Shown one piece after another: positions 51,963 to 61,833 of a stretch of 64,000 nt of DNA. Below the pieces are notes generated by a model. The model was not told the DNA's origin and did not search any database. It saw nothing but the letters and a program-made list of their open reading frames with translations. The position numbers and the translations under genes were made by a program. This DNA comes from JACDBE01 sp051002015 (GTDB lineage: Bacteria > Actinomycetota > Acidimicrobiia > Spongiisociales > UBA5794), in contig JBPCMS010000019.1 of assembly GCA_051002015.1 (NCBI GenBank), positions 7,867 to 71,866 on the forward strand. The letters run 5' to 3'. The first letter of the stretch is position 1. The number at the start of each line of letters is the position of its first letter.

Positions 51963-52015
51963 CCGAACTTCAGCGGATTGCGCGTCGTCAGGGGTACGCA
52001 GAACCTGAGGTTCGG
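51963..52015. repeat. Palindromic repeat, cluster 1 copy 1 (variant core B)
   Basis: This 53-base unit begins CCGAACTTCAGCGGATTGCG and ends CCTGAGGTTCGG. Its core contains CGTCAGGGGTACGCAG, unlike the next two copies, but matches the variant copy at 59970-60021 in reverse complement. Confidence 0.8.
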
Positions 52016-52036
52016 GAAGACGGGGCATCGCTCCCC

Positions 52037-52086
52037 CAACTTGAGCGGATCGCGTGTCGTGGCGACACGCAGCAACCTAAGGTTCG
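52037..52086. repeat. Palindromic repeat, cluster 1 copy 2 (core A)
   Basis: The unit has the CGTGTCG-TGG-CGACACG inverted-repeat core and ends in AACCTAAGGTT, a near-palindrome. It belongs to the same family as 52112-52162 and the copies at 59.9-60.1 kb. Confidence 0.85.
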
Positions 52087-52111
52087 CGCCGCGTCGAGCG
52101 GGCCGGTCGCG

Positions 52112-52162
52112 GCGAACATCAGCGGATAACGTGTCGTGGCGACACGTAGCAACCTAAGGTTG
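52112..52162. repeat. Palindromic repeat, cluster 1 copy 3 (core A)
   Basis: The unit carries the same CGTGTCG-TGG-CGACACG core followed by AACCTAAGGTT, and its GCGAACATCAGCGG end is closest to the copy at 60041-60093 read in reverse complement. The RecO start lies 33 bases downstream. Confidence 0.85.
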
Positions 52163-52194
52163 GCCTGTTCGGTGTCAAGACCGTCCCCTCCGAG

Positions 52195-52923
52195 GTGTCC
52201 GCCGTGGGTCTCCGTCATGACCAGGGAATCGTGCTGCGCGGCTATCCGTTCGGCGACGCCGACCGGATCGTGGTGCTGCTCAGCCCCAACAACGGCAAGG
52301 TGCGGACGGTGGCCAAGGGGGTGCGCCGGACCAGGAGCCGGTTCGGAGGGCGGCTCGAGCCCTTCTCCCACGTCGACGTCGTCCTGTACGAGGGGCGCAA
52401 CCTCGACACGATCACCCAGGTGACCCTGGTCGAGCCGTACCACAACCTCCGCAACGACCTCGATGCCGTGCTCGTCGCCGGTTCGATGGTGGAGGTGGCG
52501 GACATCGTCGCCCAGGAGAACGAGGCCTCGATGCGGCTGTTCCTCCTGCTCCAGCGCGGGCTGCGCGCCCTCGACCACGGCCAGGTGGGGCCGGATCTGG
52601 CCACCGCCTTCCTGCTCAAAGCGGCAGCGGTGGTCGGAGTGGCTCCGGCGCTGGAACGGTGTGCCGGGTGCGGCCGGGCCGAGGGGCTGACCCGGTTCAG
52701 CTTTGCCGCCGGCGGGGCGCAGTGTGAGCGGTGCCGCACCTCCGGGGCCTACGCCCTGCGCAAGGGGGTCACCGACCACCTGGCGGTGTTGGCCGGGGCC
52801 GACCTGGCTGCCCTCCCCGAGACCGACCCGGGGATGCGGGGCGAGGGGCTGGGTGTCGCCCGCCGATTCCTCGAGTACCACCTCGAGCGCGCCCTGGGAG
52901 CGTTCACCGTGCTCGATGCCTGA
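52195..52923 (+). CDS. recO: DNA repair protein RecO
   Basis: RecO loads RecA with RecR at gaps. The 242-residue protein has the N-terminal OB fold (about 1-80; GIVLRGYPFGDADRIVVLLS), a helical domain and a zinc site (CAGCG and CERC, four cysteines near 155-182). The start is a GTG at 52195; another GTG at 52204 would remove three residues. uppS starts eight bases before its stop. Confidence 0.92.
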   Translation: MSAVGLRHDQGIVLRGYPFGDADRIVVLLSPNNGKVRTVAKGVRRTRSRFGGRLEPFSHVDVVLYEGRNLDTITQVTLVEPYHNLRNDLDAVLVAGSMVEVADIVAQENEASMRLFLLLQRGLRALDHGQVGPDLATAFLLKAAAVVGVAPALERCAGCGRAEGLTRFSFAAGGAQCERCRTSGAYALRKGVTDHLAVLAGADLAALPETDPGMRGEGLGVARRFLEYHLERALGAFTVLDA

Positions 52924-53686
52924 GATCGACCGCACCGGGATCGACCGCACCGGGATCGATCCCGGCCAGGTGCCCAACCACGTCGGGTTGATCCTCGACG
53001 GCAACGGGCGCTGGGCCAACGCCCGCGGGCTTCCCCGCACCGCGGGCCACGCCGCCGGCGAGGCGGCGCTGTTCGATGTGGTGGAGGGGGCGATCGAGCT
53101 GGGGATCCGCTGGCTATCGGCCTACACCTTCTCCACCGAGAACTGGGCCCGATCCGCCGACGAGGTCGAGTTCCTGATGTGGTTCAACGAGGACCTGCTG
53201 GTGAGGCGGCGGGACGAGTTCGATGCGATGGGGGTGCGGATGCGGTTCGCCGGCGACCTCGACGACCCAAGGATCCCGGACCGCAACCGCACCATTATGC
53301 GCCAGGCCGAGGACAAGACGGCGGGTAACCGGATCCTCGACCTGGTGTTCGCCTTCAACTACGGGAGCAGGGCCGAGATCGCGGCGGCGGCCCGGGCTAT
53401 CGCCGCCACCGTCGCCGCCGGCGAGCTCGACCCGGATGCCGTCGACGCCGCCGTCGTCGCCCGCCACCTGTACGTCGCCGACATTCCCGACCTCGACCTG
53501 GTGATCCGGTCGTCGGGGGAGCACCGGCTGTCCAACTTCATGCTGTGGCAGTCGGCGTACGCCGAGCTGTGGTTCCCCGGGATCCTGTGGCCCGACTTCG
53601 ACCGTCACCACCTGGCCGATGCGGTCCGCCGCTACCAGCAGCGCCACCGGCGCTTCGGCGGGGCGGTCGACGCCGTCTCCACCTGA
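52916..53686 (+). CDS. uppS: Isoprenyl (undecaprenyl) diphosphate synthase
   Basis: This cis-prenyltransferase makes the lipid carrier for peptidoglycan. The 256-residue protein has the active-site block [11 protein letters not shown] (Asp28), the AYTFSTENW segment and the C-terminal [21 protein letters not shown] motif. The N terminus contains a small duplication ([11 protein letters not shown]). The ATG overlaps recO by eight bases. Confidence 0.95.
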   Translation: MPEIDRTGIDRTGIDPGQVPNHVGLILDGNGRWANARGLPRTAGHAAGEAALFDVVEGAIELGIRWLSAYTFSTENWARSADEVEFLMWFNEDLLVRRRDEFDAMGVRMRFAGDLDDPRIPDRNRTIMRQAEDKTAGNRILDLVFAFNYGSRAEIAAAARAIAATVAAGELDPDAVDAAVVARHLYVADIPDLDLVIRSSGEHRLSNFMLWQSAYAELWFPGILWPDFDRHHLADAVRRYQQRHRRFGGAVDAVST

Positions 53687-53704
53687 GGGCACCGATCCCG
53701 GCCC

Positions 53705-53710
53705 TATCAT
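53705..53710 (+). promoter_or_regulatory. Possible -10 hexamer TATCAT for glyS
   Basis: TATCAT lies 35 bases before the glyS ATG in the short uppS-glyS gap. No -35 was identified. Confidence 0.35.
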
Positions 53711-53745
53711 CCGGCGCTCCGCCGACCGAGCAGAGGCCTCCGCGC

Positions 53746-55077
<1,332 letters not shown>

Positions 55078-55521
55078 CCGAGCGGCGGGGTCGCCTCGAA
55101 GTATTGGCTGAGCACCATCACCGTCTGCGTGGTGCCCTTCGAGATCTTCCTGATCGAGTCGATGATCTCGCCGAGGTGGGCCGGGGACTCCGCCCGGACA
55201 TGAACCAGCAGGTCGAACTGGCCGCTGACGGCGCCGCACCCCACCACCCAAGGGATCGCCCTGAGCTGCTCACCGACATCGGCCAGCGAGCGACGTGAGG
55301 TGACGCTGATCGAGACCAGGGCGACGACGGGGAGCCCGAGCTTCGACCAGTCGAGATGGACCGTGAACCGCGAGATCACCCCGGACTGGCGCAGCCGCTT
55401 GACCCTCTGGTGCACGGTGGCGGTCGCCATCCCCAGGTCCTCGGCGATGCGGGCGTACGGGGTGCGGGCATCTTCGAGCAGGATGGTGAGGATTCTTCGG
55501 TCAATCGCGTCCATGACGATC

Positions 55522-55527
55522 AATCTA
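55522..55527 (-). promoter_or_regulatory. Extended -10 (TGA-TAGATT) for leaderless lrp-type gene
   Basis: TAGATT on the minus strand ends seven bases before the regulator's ATG and forms an inverted repeat (AATCTAT/ATAGATT) with the divergent element at 55551. Confidence 0.5.
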
Positions 55528-55550
55528 TCAAGGATGGCACGGGATCGGAA

Positions 55551-55556
55551 TAGATT
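55551..55556 (+). promoter_or_regulatory. -10 hexamer TAGATT for the 30-codon gene
   Basis: TAGATT in a locally AT-rich segment mirrors the divergent promoter 23 bases away and would give a leader of about 50 bases to the small gene. Confidence 0.45.
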
Positions 55557-55611
55557 CATCAGATTCGTGTTGTCGTTGGCGTACGCCCAGGTTCAGTAGG
55601 AAGGAGGCGCG

Positions 55612-55704
55612 ATGATGATCAATCCAATCACGATGGCACAGCTTGTTGCGGTCCAGCGCCGCCAGGCCGAGGCCGAGGCCCTCGCCCACCGCATCAGGAC
55701 CTGA
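55612..55704 (+). CDS. 30-residue small protein with strong ribosome site
   Basis: ATG-ATG at 55612 opens a 30-codon frame closing at TGA 55702-55704. A near-perfect Shine-Dalgarno, GGAAGGAGG (55599-55607 region), lies four to five bases upstream, stronger than for most genes here. The peptide has a short hydrophobic start (MMINPITMAQLVAV) and a charged helical rest (QRRQAEAEALAHRIR). A promoter precedes it and a strong hairpin follows, so it looks like an independent gene. I do not recognise the family; it is divergent from an Lrp-type regulator. Confidence 0.6.
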   Translation: MMINPITMAQLVAVQRRQAEAEALAHRIRT

Positions 55705-55748
55705 TACCTTCGGTGAAGGACCGTTTTCCAGCCCTTCGCCGCCGATCC

Positions 55749-55792
55749 AACGGGGAGCCCGGAGTTTCCTCCCTTCCGCCGGGTTCCCCGTT
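55749..55792 (+). terminator. Strong hairpin after the 30-codon gene
   Basis: AACGGGGAGCCCGG (55749-55762) pairs over 14 positions, one of them G-T, with CCGGGTTCCCCGTT (55779-55792) around a 16-base loop. It lies 45 bases after the small gene and 48 before dnaG. There is no long T-run, so it may be a GC-rich terminator of the actinobacterial kind. Confidence 0.6.
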
Positions 55793-55826
55793 CTCGCGCC
55801 CGGGAGAGCCCGGCAGCGGGCCCCGG

Positions 55827-55832
55827 TACAAT
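55827..55832 (+). promoter_or_regulatory. -10 hexamer TACAAT for leaderless dnaG
   Basis: TACAAT, one base from consensus, ends seven bases before the dnaG GTG. Confidence 0.5.
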
Positions 55833-55839
55833 CGCCGCG

Positions 55840-57597
55840 GTGGCCTACTCCTCGGACGACAAGGAACGCGTCAGGGAGCGGACCGATCTGGCGGAGCTGG
55901 CCGCCGAGGTGACCAGGGTGAAGCGCTCGGGCCGGAGCGTCACCGCCATCTGTCCCTTCCATGACGAGAAGACCCCATCGCTGTCGATCGACCCGGCGCG
56001 GGGGCTCTTCCACTGCTTCGGTTGCGGGAAGAGCGGGGACGTGTTCACCTGGATCGAGGAGACCCAGGGGGTCGACTTCCCCTCCGCCCTCGAGATCCTG
56101 GCCCGGCGGGCCGGGATCACCCTCACCGAGAGCCGGGGGGAGCAGCGTCGCCGCGGGCAGCGGGAGTTGCTGGTGGAAGCCGTCACCGATGCCGTCGCCT
56201 TCTACCACGAGCGGCTGGAAAGCGGAGAGGACGCAGCCGGGGCCCGGGGCTACCTGCGGGGTCGGGGATACGGCGCCGACGTCATCTCCCGGTTCTCGAT
56301 CGGCTACTCCCCGCCGGGGTGGGATGCCCTGGTCGCCCATCTCCTCGCCAAGGGTCACGACCCGGCCACGCTGCTCAAGGCCGGGCTCGGATCCCGCTCG
56401 AGTCGTGGTTCCATCATCGACCGGTTCCGGGGCAGGTTGATGTTCCCGATCAGCGATCTGCGCGGCGACCCTGTCGGGTTCGGGGCGCGGGTGCTCGACG
56501 GCGACGGGCCCAAGTACCTCAACTCTCCCGAGACCCCGATCTACCACAAGTCACGGCTTCTGTTCGGTCTCGACCGGGCCAAGTCCGAGATCGTCCGCAC
56601 CGACCGGGCGGTGGTGGTGGAGGGCTACACCGACGTGATCGCCTTCCACCTCGCCGGCCACCCGGTGGCGGTCGCCACCTGCGGCACCGCCCTGGGCGAG
56701 GAGCACCTCGACCTGCTCCGCCGCTTCACCAAGCGGGTGGTGCTCGCCTTCGACAGCGACGCCGCTGGTACCGGGGCGGCGCTGCGCGGCTTCGACCGCT
56801 CGGTCCCGGGCGATCTCGACCTGCGGCTGGCCCGGTTCCCCGACGGCCGCGATCCCGCAGATCTGCAGCAGGCGGGGATGGGGGACACGCTGGTCCGGGC
56901 GGTGGACGACTCGGTGCCGCTGCTCCAGTTCCGCATCGACCGCGAGCTGGAGGGATTCGACATGGCCGAAGGCGAGGCCAAGGTGAGGGCGGCGACGGCG
57001 GCGGCTCGGATCATCGCCCTCCACCCCGACCCGGCGGTCAGGGAGGAATACGCCCGGCGGGTGTCGCGGCTGACCGGCGTCGACCAGGCCGTGGTCGTCA
57101 GGGCGGCTCGGCGGGACGGAGCCGTGCCCGCCTCGGCCGTGGTCGTGGACCGCAAGCCGACGTCTGGGGAGGAACGAGCCGAGCGCGAGCTGCTGCGGCT
57201 GGTGCTGGCCAACGACGAAGGGCTGAGCCGTCACCAGATCGACGCCGACCTGTTCCGCATTTCCGAGTACCGGGCCGGGTTCGAACTGGTGGGCTCGGAC
57301 ATCTTCGAGCTGGAGCCGGGCCGGGCTCCCAATCTCGGTGCGCTCCTCGGCGGCGCCGATGAGGACGTCCGGCGATTCCTCAGCGGGCTCGCCCTGGACG
57401 GGGGTCCCCTGGCGGCGGCGGACGACATCATCCGCAAGCTGCGGTTGAACCGGGTCGAGGTCGAGATGGATCGGCTGCAACGGGAGATCGGGGCGGCGGC
57501 CGAGGCCTCGGGTCAAACGCCGTCCGGGCTGGTGGGCGAGCTCATCACCCTGCAGCGGGAGCGGGACCGGATCCGGAGCGCCGCCGCCGTCGATTAG
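55840..57597 (+). CDS. dnaG: DNA primase
   Basis: DnaG makes RNA primers for replication. The 585-residue protein has the N-terminal zinc ribbon (Cys38, His41, Cys59, Cys62), the RNA-polymerase core with TOPRIM motifs (VVVEGYTDVIA and AFDSDAAGTGA) and a C-terminal helicase-binding domain (about 430-585). The GTG start is set by homology and a TACAAT element. sigA follows after 89 bases, the macromolecular synthesis arrangement common in bacteria. Confidence 0.96.
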   Translation: MAYSSDDKERVRERTDLAELAAEVTRVKRSGRSVTAICPFHDEKTPSLSIDPARGLFHCFGCGKSGDVFTWIEETQGVDFPSALEILARRAGITLTESRGEQRRRGQRELLVEAVTDAVAFYHERLESGEDAAGARGYLRGRGYGADVISRFSIGYSPPGWDALVAHLLAKGHDPATLLKAGLGSRSSRGSIIDRFRGRLMFPISDLRGDPVGFGARVLDGDGPKYLNSPETPIYHKSRLLFGLDRAKSEIVRTDRAVVVEGYTDVIAFHLAGHPVAVATCGTALGEEHLDLLRRFTKRVVLAFDSDAAGTGAALRGFDRSVPGDLDLRLARFPDGRDPADLQQAGMGDTLVRAVDDSVPLLQFRIDRELEGFDMAEGEAKVRAATAAARIIALHPDPAVREEYARRVSRLTGVDQAVVVRAARRDGAVPASAVVVDRKPTSGEERAERELLRLVLANDEGLSRHQIDADLFRISEYRAGFELVGSDIFELEPGRAPNLGALLGGADEDVRRFLSGLALDGGPLAAADDIIRKLRLNRVEVEMDRLQREIGAAAEASGQTPSGLVGELITLQRERDRIRSAAAVD

Positions 57598-57686
57598 CGG
57601 GACCCGTGGCGGGACCGTTCCCAAGCCGAACCCGACCCGGTACCGTGTCGGCTGCGGGCGGACCTTCCCACAGGCAGGGGTGACGG

Positions 57687-58817
57687 TTGACCGTTCAGCA
57701 GATCATCGGGGACCTGACCCAGCGGGGGCGCCAGCGGGGCTTCCTGGTCGTCACCGAGATCCACCAGGAGTTGGAGGCGAGCGAGGCGCCAGCCGAGGCC
57801 ATCGACGAGGTGCTGGTCGCCCTGACCCGGCTTCGGATTGAGATCCGGGAGGACTCCAACGACGCCCTCGCCGCCACCGACCTGCCCAACGACGACATGG
57901 TCCTGATCTCGGACCCGGTGCGGATGTACCTGCAGCAGATCGGCCGCTACCCGCTGCTCACCTCGCAGCAGGAGGTCGAGCTGGCCATGCAGATGGAGGC
58001 CGGGGTCCGGGCCGACGGGAAGCTCGCCGCCGCAACCGATCTCGGCGTCGACGAGCGGGTGCTCCTCGAGCGGGCGGTGCGCCAGGCGGACAAGGCCCGC
58101 AAGCGGCTGGTCGAGGCCAACCTGCGGCTGGTGGTGTCGATCGCCAAGCGGTACGTCGGCAAGGGGCTCTCGTTGCTCGACCTGATCCAGGAGGGCAACC
58201 TGGGGTTGATCCGGGCGGTGGAGAAGTTCGACTACCGCAAGGGGTTCAAGTTCTCCACCTACGCCACCTGGTGGATACGCCAGGCGGTGACCAGGGCGCT
58301 GGCCGATCAGGCCAGGACCATCCGGGTGCCGGTCCACATGATCGAGACCATCAACAAGCTCGCCCAGACCCAGCGGGCACTGATGCAGGAGCTGGGTCGG
58401 GAACCGACCATCCAGGAGGTCGCCAACGAGATGGAGATGGCGCCGGACCGGATCACCGAGCTGCGGCGCATCGCCCTCGACCCGGTGTCGCTGGAGACCA
58501 GGATCGGGGAGAGCGACGACTCGACCCTGGCCGACTTCGTCAAGGACAACGACGCCAACGTCCCCGTCGAGGCGGCCTCGTTCCGGCTGCTCCAGGAGTA
58601 CCTGGGGCTGGCCCTGGAGGGGCTGTCCGAGCGGGAGCGCCAGGTGCTGATCATGCGCTACGGGCTGGCGGACGGCAAGGTGCGCACCCTGGAGGAGGTG
58701 GGCGCCTTCTTCAACGTCACCAGGGAGCGGGTGCGTCAGATCGAGACCAAGGCGCTGGCCAAGCTACGCCAACCGGCGCGATCGAGACGACTTCAGGGCT
58801 ACCTCGAGGGGGCCTGA
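57687..58817 (+). CDS. sigA: Primary RNA polymerase sigma factor
   Basis: This is the housekeeping sigma-70. The 376-residue protein has a short region 1.1-like N terminus (about 1-55), region 1.2 ([17 protein letters not shown]), region 2 with the -10 recognition helix ([18 protein letters not shown]), region 3 and the region 4 helix-turn-helix ([20 protein letters not shown]). The start is a TTG at 57687; no ATG or GTG in this frame fits. CAGGGG is a modest ribosome site. It ends three bases before a converging small gene. Confidence 0.95.
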   Translation: MTVQQIIGDLTQRGRQRGFLVVTEIHQELEASEAPAEAIDEVLVALTRLRIEIREDSNDALAATDLPNDDMVLISDPVRMYLQQIGRYPLLTSQQEVELAMQMEAGVRADGKLAAATDLGVDERVLLERAVRQADKARKRLVEANLRLVVSIAKRYVGKGLSLLDLIQEGNLGLIRAVEKFDYRKGFKFSTYATWWIRQAVTRALADQARTIRVPVHMIETINKLAQTQRALMQELGREPTIQEVANEMEMAPDRITELRRIALDPVSLETRIGESDDSTLADFVKDNDANVPVEAASFRLLQEYLGLALEGLSERERQVLIMRYGLADGKVRTLEEVGAFFNVTRERVRQIETKALAKLRQPARSRRLQGYLEGA

Positions 58818-58820
58818 CCG

Positions 58821-59078
58821 TCAGCCGCCGTTGGTGCGCTGCTCGATGGTGTCGCTGGCGGAGCGGAGCCCGTTGCCGATCATCCCGCGCATCTGGTCGA
58901 CCGGTGCGGTGGCGAGGCCGACCGCCTTGTCGATCATGGTGCCGACCCGCTTGTCGCGGCGCACCCTGGTCCACAGGTCCATGATCTGCAGGTAGCGCTC
59001 CCGGCCGGCCCGGGTCCCGAGGACGTAGCCCACACCCAGCCCGACCGCCGCTCCCGTCTTGAATCCGAAGATGGTCAT
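58821..59078 (-). CDS. Small YtxH-like membrane-associated protein
   Basis: The 85-residue protein begins MTIFGFKTGAAVGLGVGYVLGTRAGRERY, a glycine-rich hydrophobic segment followed by a basic region, as in YtxH-like proteins; the rest is an amphipathic helix with a repeated VGTMIDKAVGLA pattern. The role of this family is unclear, possibly stress-related. The ATG at 59078 is preferred, with CACAAT six bases upstream; a start 18 bases earlier is less likely. Confidence 0.65.
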   Translation of the reverse strand: MTIFGFKTGAAVGLGVGYVLGTRAGRERYLQIMDLWTRVRRDKRVGTMIDKAVGLATAPVDQMRGMIGNGLRSASDTIEQRTNGG

Positions 59079-59132
59079 GGCGTCATTGTGCCACACCGCC
59101 GGGGTGAGGGGCCGTTCGGGCGCCTACGGTGG

Positions 59133-59162
59133 TTTACAAAGTACGCAAGCGGTTGGTATAGT
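59133..59162 (+). promoter_or_regulatory. Sigma-70 promoter TTTACA-N18-TATAGT
   Basis: TTTACA (59133-59138) and TATAGT (59157-59162) are each one base from consensus with an 18-base spacer, the best promoter in the window. It drives the phasin-like gene and probably the XRE gene. Confidence 0.75.
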
Positions 59163-59191
59163 GAGCGTCCACCGAAGAAAGGATCAGACAC

Positions 59192-59455
59192 ATGGCTACC
59201 AAGACCGATGTCTGGGCCACCTCCCAGGCCCAGCTGACGGACCTGTACCGTCGTTCCCAGGATGCCCTCGTCGAGGGTGTCGAGGCGTGGGCCAAGGCGG
59301 TGCGCCAGCTCGCCGACGCCACCGCCCACCCGAAGGACCCGACCGAGATCGGGGCCACCATCGACCGGGCCTACGCCAACGCCGTCACCGCCCTGGACGA
59401 GCAGCGCCAGTTCGTGAAGCGGCTCATCGCCGCCGCCACGCCCGACGCTTCCTGA
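59192..59455 (+). CDS. Phasin-like PHA granule protein (candidate)
   Basis: The 87-residue protein is almost entirely helical and amphipathic (SQAQLTDLYRRSQDALVEGVEAWAKAVRQL and following) without cysteines or a signal, like phasins that coat polyhydroxyalkanoate granules. The assignment rests on this character plus the neighbouring XRE regulator and phaC. GAAAGGAT precedes the ATG, and a strong promoter lies about 30 bases upstream, fitting an abundant protein. Confidence 0.6.
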   Translation: MATKTDVWATSQAQLTDLYRRSQDALVEGVEAWAKAVRQLADATAHPKDPTEIGATIDRAYANAVTALDEQRQFVKRLIAAATPDAS

Positions 59456-59469
59456 GCAGGGGAGACGGC

Positions 59470-59832
59470 ATGGCCCAGAGCCGTGCATGGCAGATGCAGC
59501 GAGAAGCGCTGGGGGCGATGATCCGTGCCCAGCGCGAGCTCGCTGATCTGTCGCTGCGCCAACTGGCGGATACCGCCGAGGTGTCGAACGCCTACCTCAG
59601 CCAGATCGAGCGCGGGCTCCACGAACCGTCGATGCGGGTGCTGCACTCCATCGCCGACGCCCTCGGGATGTCGATGGACTCGCTGCTCCGCCAGGCCGGC
59701 ATGATGGACCCGGGTGCGGCGCCACCGGGGGTGGAGGCGGCGATCCAGGCCGACCCGGACCTGGCCGAAGGCCAGAAGGACGCCCTGATCGCCGTCTACC
59801 GGAGCTATCTCGCCGACGCCCGTCGCCGCTGA
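59470..59832 (+). CDS. XRE-family transcriptional regulator
   Basis: The 120-residue protein has an N-terminal Cro/C1-type helix-turn-helix (about 15-70; LSLRQLADTAEVSNAYLSQIERGLHEPS) and a short helical tail ending DALIAVYRSYLADARRR, not a cupin domain. It lies 14 bases after the phasin-like gene and converges on phaC across a repeat cluster; regulators of this kind often control PHA granule genes. The ATG at 59470 has a GGGGAGA ribosome site. Confidence 0.85.
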   Translation: MAQSRAWQMQREALGAMIRAQRELADLSLRQLADTAEVSNAYLSQIERGLHEPSMRVLHSIADALGMSMDSLLRQAGMMDPGAAPPGVEAAIQADPDLAEGQKDALIAVYRSYLADARRR

Positions 59833-59861
59833 CCGGCGGCGGCCGGCGTGGTCGACGCAGC

Positions 59862-59910
59862 CAACCTTAGGTTGCTGGGTGTCGCCACGACACGCAATCC
59901 GCTGAAGTTG
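59862..59910. repeat. Palindromic repeat, cluster 2 copy 1 (core A)
   Basis: The unit runs from CAACCTTAGGTT, an 11-base palindrome, through GTGTCG-CCA-CGACAC to AATCCGCTGAAGTTG, the reverse orientation of the copies near 52 kb. Confidence 0.85.
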
Positions 59911-59958
59911 AACCTTAGGTTGCAGGGTGTCACCACGACACGCAATCCGCTGATGTTG
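59910..59958. repeat. Palindromic repeat, cluster 2 copy 2 (core A)
   Basis: It joins the previous copy directly (they share one base) and carries GTGTCACCACGACAC, a slightly degenerate core, ending CGCTGATGTTG. Confidence 0.85.
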
Positions 59959-59969
59959 GGGCAAGCCGC

Positions 59970-60021
59970 CGAACCTTAGGTTCTGCGTACCCCTGGCGAG
60001 TACCAATCCGCTGAAGTTCGG
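59970..60021. repeat. Palindromic repeat, cluster 2 copy 3 (variant core B)
   Basis: This unit has the palindromic AACCTTAGGTT end but a different core, CTGCGTACCCCTGGCGAGTACC, matching the reverse complement of the variant copy at 51963-52015. Confidence 0.8.
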
Positions 60022-60040
60022 AGGGCGGGCGGCGTTCGTG

Positions 60041-60093
60041 TTGAACCTTAGGTTGCTGCGTGTCGCCACGACACGTAATCCGCTGATGTTCGG
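60041..60093. repeat. Palindromic repeat, cluster 2 copy 4 (core A)
   Basis: The full-length unit reads GAACCTTAGGTTGCTGCG, core TGTCGCCACGACA, then AATCCGCTGATGTTCGG. The phaC stop lies 33 bases beyond. Confidence 0.85.
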
Positions 60094-60125
60094 CGAATCC
60101 GCCCGGTGACCGTCGACCCCGGTGT

Positions 60126-61829
60126 CTAGCCGAGGACGTACCCGCCCGGGGCGTCGGCGATGGCGGGGAACCGCTCCGACCCCATCGGGGGTGGCGGCTG
60201 CAACCGCCCGGCCCGCTCCCCGATCCATTCCGACCACGCCTCCCACCAGGACCCGTCGAACCGAGTGGCCCCCTCCAGCCATTCGTCCGGATCGGGCGGG
60301 TTGACGTCGTTGGCCCGGTACCGGGCCTTGGGGTTGGGAGGGTTCACCACCCCTGCCACGTGACCAGCCGAGCTGAGCACGTAGCGGACCTTCGACCTGG
60401 GCATGAGCTGGGTGATCCGGTAAGCCGCCCGCCATGGGGCAATGTGGTCGTTCTCGGCCCCGACGACGAAGACGTCGTGCACGGCCTTGCTCAGGTCGAT
60501 CCTGCGCCCCCCGAACACCATGGTTCCCCGCGCCAGCCGGTTCTCGACGTAGCAGGACCGCATGTACTCGATGTGCATCGCCGCCGGCATCGAGGTGCCG
60601 TCGGCGTTCCAGGACAGGATGTCGAAGGCGGCGGGCGGGTCGCCCATCAGCCACCGGGGACCGATGTAGTTGAAGATCAGGTCCTGGGGGCGGAGGACGT
60701 CGAAGGTCCGCTGCATCGACTCGGCCTTGAGCGTGCCCTCCCGGGCCCAGCGCGCCTCGAGCCGGTTCACCGTCGCCTCATCGGTGAACGCCTTCAGGAT
60801 GCCGGCCTGGTCGAAGTCGGCCAGCGTGTTGAGCAGGGTGACGGCGTTGACCCGCTTCTTCCGTCCCGAGGCCAGGTAGCCGACCAGGATGGCGGCAAGC
60901 GTCCCACCGAGACAGAGGGCGAGGATGTTCACCTTGGGCTGGCCGGTGATGTCCTCGATGACGTCCATGGCCGCCACCAGGCCCTCGAAGAGATAGTCCT
61001 CGAAGGAGATGTCTCCCATCGAGGCGTCGGGGTTGCGGTAGCTGATGGCAAAGGTGGTGTGGCCGTGCTGCACCGCCCACTCGATCAGGCTGCGGCCCGG
61101 AGCCAGGTCCATGATGTAGTACTTGTTGATCCACGGCGGGCTGCACAGCATCGGGACGGCGTGGACCGTTTCGGTCTGCGGGGCGTACTGGATCAACTCG
61201 ATGAGGTCGTTGCGGAACACCACCTTGCCGGGGGTCGCCGCCAGGTCCTTGCCGACCTCGAAGGCCTTCGGGTCGACCTGGGAGGGGAAGGCCCGGTTGT
61301 TCCTCGCATCGTCGACGAACCGTCTGAAGCCGGCCACCAGGCTGGTACCGCCGGTCTCGAACGCCCGCTTCAGCGCCTCGGGGTTGCCCCACAGGAAGTT
61401 GGTCGGGGCCGACGCCGCCTTGATCAGGTCGGCGGCGATCGATGCCTTCGCGGTCACCATCTCGGGGACGTCGGCCGCCTCGACCAGCTCGTCGATGAGC
61501 CGGCAGGCCACCAGGTATGACTGGAGCTGCAGGTTGAAGACCGGGTTGTGGTGCCAGGTCGGGTCGCGGAAGCGCTTGTCGGACGGATCGACCGGGATCG
61601 GCCCCGCCGCATCGCTACCGAGCAGGGTGGCTCCCGCACCGGCGGTGGCGGCCGCCAGTCCCGTGGCGAACCGGGTGAGGGGGCCTGTGGCGGCGACGCC
61701 GGTGCTGCGCACCGACTCGGCTAGGGCGGAGAACAGCCCGGCGGCGTCGACGCTTTCGCCGCGCACCGCCGACATCACCTTCTGATTGATCTCCTCGGTG
61801 ACCTTGTGCCACCCGTTGCCGCCGGCCAT
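60126..61829 (-). CDS. phaC: Poly(3-hydroxyalkanoate) synthase, class I-like
   Basis: PhaC polymerises hydroxyacyl-CoA into PHA storage granules. The 567-residue protein has the alpha/beta-hydrolase lipase-like box ALCLGGT with nucleophile Cys306 (first glycine replaced by alanine), the aspartate in VGAENDHIAPW and the histidine in SSAGHVAGVVNPP. Length and single-subunit domain layout fit class I. The ATG with first base 61829 lies four bases after the livF stop, so phaC is at the end of a liv operon; GGGAG within livF serves as ribosome site. A longer upstream frame reading through livF is not homologous. Confidence 0.92.
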   Translation of the reverse strand: MAGGNGWHKVTEEINQKVMSAVRGESVDAAGLFSALAESVRSTGVAATGPLTRFATGLAAATAGAGATLLGSDAAGPIPVDPSDKRFRDPTWHHNPVFNLQLQSYLVACRLIDELVEAADVPEMVTAKASIAADLIKAASAPTNFLWGNPEALKRAFETGGTSLVAGFRRFVDDARNNRAFPSQVDPKAFEVGKDLAATPGKVVFRNDLIELIQYAPQTETVHAVPMLCSPPWINKYYIMDLAPGRSLIEWAVQHGHTTFAISYRNPDASMGDISFEDYLFEGLVAAMDVIEDITGQPKVNILALCLGGTLAAILVGYLASGRKKRVNAVTLLNTLADFDQAGILKAFTDEATVNRLEARWAREGTLKAESMQRTFDVLRPQDLIFNYIGPRWLMGDPPAAFDILSWNADGTSMPAAMHIEYMRSCYVENRLARGTMVFGGRRIDLSKAVHDVFVVGAENDHIAPWRAAYRITQLMPRSKVRYVLSSAGHVAGVVNPPNPKARYRANDVNPPDPDEWLEGATRFDGSWWEAWSEWIGERAGRLQPPPPMGSERFPAIADAPGGYVLG

Positions 61830-61833
61830 GGGC

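Noticed and set aside
51963..52162. CRISPR array
   Set aside because: Units are long, palindromic at both ends and variable, with spacers of irregular length and no cas genes nearby.
59862..60093. CRISPR array or tRNA-like cluster
   Set aside because: Copies abut or are spaced irregularly, and the units themselves carry the inverted repeats; no cloverleaf forms.
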